5,390 nt of DNA from Cyanobacteria bacterium HKST-UBA02. Lineage in GTDB: Bacteria; Cyanobacteriota; Vampirovibrionia; Obscuribacterales; Obscuribacteraceae. The notes beneath the pieces were generated by a model that did no database searches, was not told the DNA's origin, and saw only the letters and a list, made by a program, of their open reading frames with translations. The stretch is taken from the NCBI GenBank assembly GCA_020431945.1, contig JAGQHH010000600.1, forward strand, positions 1 through 5,390, read 5' to 3'. The translations under genes were made by a program, and so were the position numbers. Positions within the stretch are counted from its first letter, which is position 1. Each line of letters starts with the position of its first letter. Of this stretch, positions 1 through 5,390 are shown in pieces.

Positions 1-20
1 GGCCGGAAGGTGTGTTCTAT

Positions 21-1748
21 CTAGTGTACCGGATTGGGCAACTCCGGGGGCTTGATGCTGTTTTCAGCCTCGAGAATCTCTACCTCTTGAACCAGTAGAG
101 ACGGAGCGATCACGTGACCGTAATTGTTCGCAGCGGTCTCCACGGCATAGACCCGCGCATCGCCGCCGGTGGCAAGAATGTCTTTGAGAATACGCATAGT
201 GCTGGCCCCGAACGTCGAGCCTCTAACGAGCTTGCGCTTGCCGTCCTTGAGAGAGACCTCGTACATCACCGCCGGGCTCGGGAGCTTTCCAAAGGCAATC
301 GAGAGGGCATCGCTCCAGGAGCTCAACTCGTCGAAAAAGTTGATCTGGTAGAGATTGTCCAGCTTGCTGACTACCACGGCATGATCGAGTCCCGACTCCC
401 TGGCGAGCTTGCACAAACGGCGCTCGAGCTTGCCTTCCCCGATAGACCTGGCAGAGTCGAGGATGAGAACCGAGGTCTTCGCCTCACCGGTGGTGGTACC
501 ATGCCCGTTGCTTTCCTTGTTCGTCTTGCTCGGCGTCCTGCCGCTCAGGAAAGTTCTGAGAAAGCCGTTTTCCACGACTTTCACCGGACGGGCGAGGACG
601 CCCTCATCATCGACATCGTAACCACCCATCAGAGGGACGCCGCGGAAAGTCCTGGCAGTCGGATCATCGGTGACACTGAGAAAAGTCGGCATGATCCGCA
701 GACCGATTTTCTTCTCCAGGGGATTTTCGAGGCTCGTATCAGCCATGGTATCAGAGGGAACCGCCCGGTGCGCCTTGATCGAGGGCGCCAGGATCGAAGA
801 GATGAATGAGGCAGCAGCTTCCTCCTCGAAAATGACCGGACCCTCGTAGGTCCTGGCTGCCGGCGCATTGGCCAGCCTGGTCAGAATGGATGCCAGCTCC
901 CGGGTGCGGTCCATCATCTCTTCCCGGGAAGGGAGATCATTGCGATCGTGAGCGAGGAAAACAAGCTGATCGGTGGACGGAGAGCCATCATCGGCCTGGC
1001 AGCAAGCTGCTACCATGACCCGGCAGGCACGCTCGGCTGTCCTCACCCGGCTGCCTTCGCTGTTTACCAGCCAGGTATTGATCACCCTTTCGTCATAGCG
1101 GACCCAGGAGCTGCGCACCCTGGGGAAATCGCGAAAGACCCCGGAGAGATCGCGAACTCTTTCAGTCCAGGTTTCCCTTTCTGAAATCCGATCGACGTCG
1201 GGAGCCAGCCTGCCGGGCTCTTGAATGACCTCGACAGCCGGCGCCCGGGAAAAGTCGTCGAGATGATCGCTTTCCTTCTTCTGAAGAAAGTGAGCTTTCT
1301 TAGCATCCCTGGCGGCCACGGCCTTTTTGTAAGCCGAGTCGGTAGCCAGCCAGAAGGATCGTCTGATCCCCATATAGTCGTCGTCGACACCCACCTCCGC
1401 ATCGCTTGTAATGCCGGCTCCGGCGCCACTGGAGTCCTTGAAATTCGAGCTATCCGACTGATAGGATCCCACCCGCACATCCACGTCCAGAGTCCGCTGC
1501 CGGCTACCAGACCGCGAGCTCACCGCCCCGAGTTTGGCATCGACTGAAAAGTCGATGGTCTCATAGAGGCTGTAGCGAATATAGTAAGGCTTCTCATGAT
1601 CCGGCAGGCTCAGACTGGTAAGAGACCGCTGGAGCTCGTCGCTCATAGCCCTGAGCCTGATATCATCGACTTCTCCGCCTGCCATTGCCGAAAGACCGGG
1701 CAAGAGCAGCATGATCACCGTCACTAGTGCTGTGGCTACACGTCTCAA
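21..1748 (-). CDS. Exported TldE/PmbA-like protein, metal-site-less partner of the adjacent TldD-like protease
   Basis: This is a 575-residue member of the TldD/PmbA (peptidase U62) family and is predicted to be secreted. Residues 1-23 form a signal peptide: MRR, a hydrophobic stretch, then an AMA-type cleavage site before GGEVDD. It aligns with the upstream TldD-like protein almost end to end: the N-terminal RTLDVDVRVG strand near 86-95, WLATDSAYK near 133-141, LSGVFRDFP at 201-209, and the C-terminal-domain block RIMPTFLSVTDDPT, VVENGFLRTFL and SNGHG at 413-417. Where the partner has HExxxH this protein has SSILAP at 317-322, and it has no GTCG cysteine near the C-terminus, so it should not bind the catalytic zinc. 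In E. coli the TldE subunit is likewise inactive alone and completes the TldD heterodimer. The start is TTG, chosen because AAGGAG lies 8 bases upstream and the signal peptide follows at once; it overlaps the upstream stop as TTGA. The family call is secure; the exported heterodimer role is inferred. Confidence 0.87.
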   Translation of the reverse strand: MRRVATALVTVIMLLLPGLSAMAGGEVDDIRLRAMSDELQRSLTSLSLPDHEKPYYIRYSLYETIDFSVDAKLGAVSSRSGSRQRTLDVDVRVGSYQSDSSNFKDSSGAGAGITSDAEVGVDDDYMGIRRSFWLATDSAYKKAVAARDAKKAHFLQKKESDHLDDFSRAPAVEVIQEPGRLAPDVDRISERETWTERVRDLSGVFRDFPRVRSSWVRYDERVINTWLVNSEGSRVRTAERACRVMVAACCQADDGSPSTDQLVFLAHDRNDLPSREEMMDRTRELASILTRLANAPAARTYEGPVIFEEEAAASFISSILAPSIKAHRAVPSDTMADTSLENPLEKKIGLRIMPTFLSVTDDPTARTFRGVPLMGGYDVDDEGVLARPVKVVENGFLRTFLSGRTPSKTNKESNGHGTTTGEAKTSVLILDSARSIGEGKLERRLCKLARESGLDHAVVVSKLDNLYQINFFDELSSWSDALSIAFGKLPSPAVMYEVSLKDGKRKLVRGSTFGASTMRILKDILATGGDARVYAVETAANNYGHVIAPSLLVQEVEILEAENSIKPPELPNPVH

Positions 1749-3487
1749 GGAATCTTCTCCTTCCGGGATTCATGACCCGGATCCGGCAGGATCGGCGGAA
1801 GGTCGTCCGATTTCTTCTTGCGCTCCACTTCGATATTCTCGAGAAGCAGGCTCGGTGACGAGGCCGACACCGGAACCCAGCCGGACTCGACACCGCAGGT
1901 GCCGTTGAAAGTCTCGAAATCATCCCCGGCAGCGATGATTCTTTCGAGAGAAAGAAGCGGGGTGCCGACGATGTCCACGCCTCTGATCAATTCGTCCGGA
2001 CGCCCGTCCGCAAAGACTCTGGTTACCGAAAGAGGATAGAGAGAATAGAGCTGGGGCTCCCCCGTACGGGTCATGGTGGAGCCTCCGGCTATATCGTCGA
2101 AGATCAGACCATAAGGCTTGCCCTGCTTTCTGACTTGCTCGATGAGCATTTCCCTGAGCCTTGCCGGGCTCACCTGGGCTGACTGCGCAGCCAGGACCAT
2201 GAGATTACCCTGCCTGGCCACCGGGGCACTACCCCAGCTGCAACGGCCATGCCCGTTCGAGTCGGGGAATCCGGCAAGCGGTGCTCGGCTCTTCAGAAAG
2301 CCCTTGAGCACGCCGTCTTCCACCAGGACAGTACGGCTTGCCGCTACCGCCTCGTCATCGTAGCGATAGTGACCGGAAAGCTCCGAGAATTCGGTCTTCT
2401 TCATGGTCGGATCATCCACCACCGAAATAAATCGTGGCATGATCGAGCTGCCCACCTTATCCCTGAAGGTTCGCCCTTCATCCTCGTTTTTCTGACGGTG
2501 ACCCTCCAGGCGGTGCCCCTGTACCTCATGGAAAAAGACGCCGGCGGCCTTTCCCCGTAAGATGGCCGGACCGGCATAAGGCTCCGCCAGTGGTGCCAGG
2601 CGCAGAGCCCCCAGACGTTCTGCCAGACTCTTGATTTTCTCTTCCACCACGCTTTCGGGGGGCAATTTGTCGATACCGGCGGTCTCGATTCGATCGTCGA
2701 GCCAGAGCTCCATACCGTCCTCCGCCACGGTCTCGGCATGGATACTGATGGATGCGGAGAGGTCGCAACTGCGGATCTCCCGTTCTTCGCTAGTAAGCAC
2801 CTGCCTGACCTCACGCTGGGCCGAACAGGCGACATAGGAGTCCTTGACGAAAGGATAATCATTGAAGATGCCTGAAAGCCTCCTAACCATCTGGTCGAAG
2901 GCTCCTGCCTGCACAGGGAAATCCGCCACCGCCTCGATATCCCGGAGGGGTCCGTAAAGACGAAAGTCTCCGGACTGGTCGATCTCTTTCACTCTCACCT
3001 GCCTGGCGCCCCTGGCCAGAGCGAAGAGCTTCTGGGCGTTTTTGAAAGCCTTGTCGGTAGCCTGCCAGGCCGGGTTGCGAATCGCCGCCTCGTTGAACTC
3101 CTCAGGAAGCGTATACATGGACGAATAAGAGCTGCTGAAATCGACCTGACCGCGCACCGGATGATAATTATCGAGTTCCTCGCTGCCCGCTCTCACCTCC
3201 ACCTGCAAATAGCGAGATCGGCTCGGACTGTCGTATTCGGCCATGAGCGAACCGGCACTGCCCCGGGCGGAGACATAGTCTCCGTTATAAGCCCGGTAAG
3301 CGATGAAATAGATCGGCGCCTCTCCGCGCTTGCCGAGCAACCTGATAGAGCGTTCCAGCTCCTTCTTGAGGGCAGCAAGAACCTGATCGTGATAACGGGC
3401 CTGGTCCTCAGAGCGAGCACCAGGCATGAATAAAAGCAGGATAAGAGCCGAAAAGAGCGAGGTGAGCGAAAGGGTGCTTCGACGCAT
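1745..3487 (-). CDS. Exported TldD-like zinc metalloprotease, catalytic subunit
   Basis: This is a 580-residue TldD/PmbA-family metallopeptidase, counted from the ATG. Residues 1-26 are a signal peptide (MRRSTLSLTS, hydrophobic core, then GARS before EDQ), so the protein should act in the periplasm or cell envelope. The N-terminal domain (about 30-300) is followed by the C-terminal metal domain. That domain holds HEVQGHRLEGH at 320-330, which corresponds to HEAIGHGLEGD of E. coli TldD, with an HExxxH zinc helix. Next come YDDEAV, VLVEDGVLKGFL and SNGHGR (410-415), equivalent to TldD's DDEGV, VLIENGILKGYM and TGNGRR. Near the end lies FNGTCG; C531 matches the third zinc ligand of E. coli TldD. 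All expected ligands are present, so it is probably active. It is about 100 residues longer than E. coli TldD, owing to the signal peptide, an expanded N-domain and a proline/charged tail. A GTG three bases upstream is an alternative start (581 residues, GTGA overlap). No good ribosome site precedes it, so translational coupling to the upstream gene is likely. The substrate is unknown. Confidence 0.92.
   Translation of the reverse strand: MRRSTLSLTSLFSALILLLFMPGARSEDQARYHDQVLAALKKELERSIRLLGKRGEAPIYFIAYRAYNGDYVSARGSAGSLMAEYDSPSRSRYLQVEVRAGSEELDNYHPVRGQVDFSSSYSSMYTLPEEFNEAAIRNPAWQATDKAFKNAQKLFALARGARQVRVKEIDQSGDFRLYGPLRDIEAVADFPVQAGAFDQMVRRLSGIFNDYPFVKDSYVACSAQREVRQVLTSEEREIRSCDLSASISIHAETVAEDGMELWLDDRIETAGIDKLPPESVVEEKIKSLAERLGALRLAPLAEPYAGPAILRGKAAGVFFHEVQGHRLEGHRQKNEDEGRTFRDKVGSSIMPRFISVVDDPTMKKTEFSELSGHYRYDDEAVAASRTVLVEDGVLKGFLKSRAPLAGFPDSNGHGRCSWGSAPVARQGNLMVLAAQSAQVSPARLREMLIEQVRKQGKPYGLIFDDIAGGSTMTRTGEPQLYSLYPLSVTRVFADGRPDELIRGVDIVGTPLLSLERIIAAGDDFETFNGTCGVESGWVPVSASSPSLLLENIEVERKKKSDDLPPILPDPGHESRKEKIP
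1757..1762 (-). promoter_or_regulatory. Ribosome binding site for the TldE-like gene (decides the TTG start)
   Basis: On the minus strand AAGGAG lies 8 bases before TTG at 1748-1746, inside the last codons of the TldD-like gene (it codes through the KEK near its end). This near-perfect Shine-Dalgarno at ideal distance supports TTG over the internal ATG at codon 13, which would cut the signal peptide in half. Confidence 0.8.
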
Positions 3488-5184
3488 CACTTTTTCTTGT
3501 TACCGGTTTTCGGCTCGAACTCGGGCTTCAGCTTCAAGACATTGAGGGGGTACTTGAATCCGAGATATTCGATAGAGGGGTGCACACCCTTATCGAGATT
3601 CCAGTCGGCCATCTCGATGGGAGCGTAGTATTTGAGAATCTTGTCCTTGAGACCGTCATTCTCCAGGATTACGCCCATGGTCTCCTGATCATAGATTACA
3701 AGCTTCGGTCTATCCCTGCCGCTCAGATCTTTATTGATATTCTCTAAAACCATGTCCATGTGATAGCCGAGAGGACCGGCGGACTCCGGAGGCTCGAGAG
3801 GCAGAATCCGTTTGGAGATGCTCAGAGGCTCGGCGGTGAGCAGCCCGCTGGAAGCAGGTTTGCGACCCAGTTGAAGAAGCAGAGGATAGGCCGGCCTGGC
3901 CCTGGGATTGAGCACCAGGACGCGGTCACCGGGCCGGGTCTCTTTGAGTATCTGCTCGGCGAAGTCAGCAAGATCGCTTTTCGGAGCGCTTCCCGGATAG
4001 CCCTGATCAGATAAGCTCAGATACTCCACTCCCGAAAGCTGGCTCGACTGGTAGAGAATCGCTCCGACAGCCGCCAGTCCGGCTACTACTGCGATGGCAC
4101 GGGGCAGGAGGCTCTTACTCATTGCCTTTGCCAGAACTCGAGTCCCGGCCATCCAGTTGATCACCACTCCCAGGGCCAGAGACCCTGCCAGAGCGGCTCC
4201 ATAAACGAACGGAAGGGCCTGGAAAGTGAGCATATGCCCTTCGAAGATGAAGATTCCGAAAGATGCCACCGCAATCACCACCATGGGCACGATCAGGCTG
4301 CACCATTTGCGCAGCCCCAGAGCCACCGTCACGGCAACGATCATAAAATAGACAAGGTCCCGTCTGTCCGGAGTCTTGTCCACATAGCTGAGTATATCCC
4401 ACCAGTGCTTATAGTCGTACATCACCAGGGGTAGTGCCAGAGCGGCATAGAGACTGCTCATCGGAGCCGGGATCATGATGAAGTGAGAAAGATAGATGGC
4501 CAGCACCAGGGAACAGGATGTGAAGTCGAGACTCGAGAAAGGCTTGAGCGACTGTTTCTCGACCCACCAGACGAGTTCGGTGGCGACGAACAGAAGAGCG
4601 AATATCGGCTCCAGGGAAAAGCCGATCCCGGCTGCGACACCGCAAGCCGCCAGCAGACGCGGTCCCAGGATCTGCCCGCAGAAACTCGCTTTCCGGCAGA
4701 GAAAATAAGGAATAGTGAGGAGCATCAGAAGATGATGAGCCTGACCGAACTCGCTGATGAAAACCAGGCTGAGAGCAGCAAAACAGATAAGGAAATAAGG
4801 GGCGCTTGCCTGGTCGCGACTCTTGTTATCGAGAAGAACGGATTTGCAACCGATTAGAGACAGCAAGAGAACGACGAAGACGAAAAGATTGAAAACAAGA
4901 ATGGGATGGACATTGGTAAGCTCACTGGCGGCTGCCGGTATGAAGAGCAGATAGAGCATCGCCGGCGAAGAGAGTACGAAAAAGTCGGCATAGGGAAGCT
5001 TGCCGTTCACCATCAGGAGGGCGCCCTGGAGGTGGACGGCAGCCTCGGCAGGAATTAAAAGAGGGTGAAGGAGAATATGAGCGAGAATAACCAGGAGTAT
5101 CGCCAGGACAGTGGCGATAGTGGCAAGGCGAGCCCCTTTGCTGGCGGTCTTACTGACCCGTGATGTTCTGGCTATTACCTGCAT
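3487..5184 (-). CDS. Polytopic membrane protein, GT-C (GT39/ArnT-like) glycosyltransferase candidate
   Basis: This 565-residue protein has a basic N-terminus, then about 11-13 hydrophobic segments (roughly 20-42, 67-88, 93-113, 128-146, 148-163, 177-203, 224-240, 242-256, 278-291, 296-315, 319-342, 362-380), and a soluble C-terminal domain of about 185 residues. GT-C enzymes transfer sugar from a polyprenyl-phosphate donor at the outer membrane face, using an acidic residue in the first external loop; here E47 and D67 are the candidates. GKLPYADFF at 61-69 followed by a proline resembles the PYxDF...PP loop common in GT39-like proteins. EFGQAHHL at 145-152 resembles their FGQxEHL helix. RPGDRVLVLN at 417-426 with LGRKPAS at 439-445 resembles their C-terminal domain. 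The usual PP after the loop reads SPA here. The ATG is the only plausible start before the first membrane segment, and it lies inside the end of the preceding gene. Donor, acceptor and catalytic activity are not shown. An inactive GT-C-like scaffold is the main alternative. Confidence 0.75.
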   Translation of the reverse strand: MQVIARTSRVSKTASKGARLATIATVLAILLVILAHILLHPLLIPAEAAVHLQGALLMVNGKLPYADFFVLSSPAMLYLLFIPAAASELTNVHPILVFNLFVFVVLLLSLIGCKSVLLDNKSRDQASAPYFLICFAALSLVFISEFGQAHHLLMLLTIPYFLCRKASFCGQILGPRLLAACGVAAGIGFSLEPIFALLFVATELVWWVEKQSLKPFSSLDFTSCSLVLAIYLSHFIMIPAPMSSLYAALALPLVMYDYKHWWDILSYVDKTPDRRDLVYFMIVAVTVALGLRKWCSLIVPMVVIAVASFGIFIFEGHMLTFQALPFVYGAALAGSLALGVVINWMAGTRVLAKAMSKSLLPRAIAVVAGLAAVGAILYQSSQLSGVEYLSLSDQGYPGSAPKSDLADFAEQILKETRPGDRVLVLNPRARPAYPLLLQLGRKPASSGLLTAEPLSISKRILPLEPPESAGPLGYHMDMVLENINKDLSGRDRPKLVIYDQETMGVILENDGLKDKILKYYAPIEMADWNLDKGVHPSIEYLGFKYPLNVLKLKPEFEPKTGNKKK

Positions 5185-5390
5185 CGAATCCCTGAATCCT
5201 GCTGATTGGATTTAAACGAAAAACCCGAAAAGAATCGATCTCACCGATCTGGTTGTAGTCCTTCAAATACTTGCTGACGAATTGGAACGGCTCCAGGTAG
5301 TCTCCCACCGGAGAGTTCTGGATGAGGACAAGCGCCGGCTTGTTGTTCTCGATATCCTCGCCGTACTCCCGGATGATCTGGGAAGTGTGA
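5150..5390 (-). CDS. 3' end of a probable GT-C-like membrane protein gene (truncated by window edge)
   Basis: An open frame with no start enters from the right edge; its first complete codon is at 5389-5387. It encodes 79 residues, then TAA at 5152-5150. Residues 17-24 (KPALVLIQ) followed by VSKYLKDY and FRVFRLNP at 54-61 parallel RPKLVIYD, DKILKYY and LNVLKLKP at the end of the next gene's soluble domain, in the same order and with similar spacing. It is therefore probably the C-terminal domain of a second, related GT-C-type membrane protein. After FRVFRLNP comes a poorly conserved tail of about 18 residues. The gene runs 35 bases into the next coding region in a different frame. The frame has a coding look (aliphatic beta/alpha pattern, no stops), while the two other minus-strand frames do not fit this protein pattern. 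With only the tail visible, the paralogue assignment is tentative. Confidence 0.68.
   Translation of the reverse strand, partial: HTSQIIREYGEDIENNKPALVLIQNSPVGDYLEPFQFVSKYLKDYNQIGEIDSFRVFRLNPISRIQGFDAGNSQNITGQ
5189..5193 (-). promoter_or_regulatory. Possible ribosome binding site for the GT-C gene
   Basis: AGGGA ends 4 bases before the ATG at 5184, a slightly short spacing. A second AGGA at 5200-5197 has 12 bases of spacing. Both lie inside the end of the preceding gene, as expected for coupled translation. Moderate support only. Confidence 0.45.

Noticed and set aside
1..40. A possible inverted repeat (CCGG ... CCGG) around the last stop, considered as a terminator
   Set aside because: Only four to five bases pair, the loop is long, and there is no T-run after it on the minus strand. 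The operon may simply continue past the window.
114..809. A 231-codon open frame on the plus strand
   Set aside because: It lies entirely opposite the TldE-like gene, whose family match is clear. Its translation is low-complexity and rich in Arg/Glu/Gly with no recognisable fold, as expected for an antisense shadow of a moderately GC-rich gene.
1082..1480. A 132-codon minus-strand open frame in another phase
   Set aside because: It lies within the TldE-like gene and encodes a Pro/Arg/Ser-rich sequence without domain features. It is an alternative-frame shadow.
2401..2862. A 153-codon minus-strand open frame in another phase
   Set aside because: It overlaps the catalytic region of the TldD-like gene, where the HExxxH frame is plainly the real one. 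Its product is Trp/Arg/Ser-rich and unlike any domain.
4483..4857. A 124-codon plus-strand open frame opposite the membrane protein
   Set aside because: Its charged Arg/Glu/Gln-rich translation is the expected antisense of hydrophobic membrane-segment codons.
5200..5235. A T-rich stretch on the minus strand near the start of the GT-C gene, considered as a promoter or terminator
   Set aside because: It lies inside the open frame of the upstream gene, has no hairpin before it, and offers no convincing -35/-10 pair.

Overview
The window is fully coding on the minus strand and reads as one tightly packed operon, transcribed from high to low coordinates. In that order it holds: (1) the last 79 codons of a gene that enters from beyond the right edge; (2) a 565-residue polytopic membrane protein with the layout of a GT-C (PMT/ArnT, GT39-like) glycosyltransferase; (3) a TldD-type zinc metalloprotease subunit; (4) a TldE/PmbA-type partner without the metal site, whose stop lies 20 bases from the left edge. 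Neighbouring genes overlap by 35, 1 (or 4) and 4 bases. There is no intergenic space, so no promoter, terminator, RNA gene, repeat array or mobile element is visible.

The TldD/TldE assignment is the firmest part. The TldD-like protein carries an HExxxH helix and a C-terminal GTCG cysteine, which match the zinc ligands known from E. coli TldD. The TldE-like protein aligns with it along nearly its whole length, but has SSILAP where the HExxxH should be and no matching cysteine. That is the same active/inactive split seen in the E. coli TldD-TldE heterodimer. The unusual point is that both proteins begin with clear signal peptides, whereas the classical E. coli pair is cytosolic. This pair is therefore predicted to work outside the cytoplasm.

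The upstream membrane protein has about 11-13 hydrophobic segments, a first-loop GKLPYADFF motif, an FGQxHHL segment and a soluble C-terminal domain, all of which resemble GT-C enzymes that use lipid-phosphate sugar donors at the outer face of the membrane. The partial gene before it ends in a similar C-terminal domain, which suggests tandem GT-C paralogues. The inferred picture is an envelope gene cluster that combines surface glycan or glycoprotein synthesis with an exported protease pair. The functional link between the two halves is not known.

The organism is a bacterium of moderate GC content, with signal peptides and GT-C enzymes consistent with a diderm envelope. Its identity cannot be fixed from this window. 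Environmental lineages rich in GT-C genes and exported TldD/PmbA proteins (for example Obscuribacterales-like, acidobacterial or deltaproteobacterial groups) are possible, but this is a weak guess.
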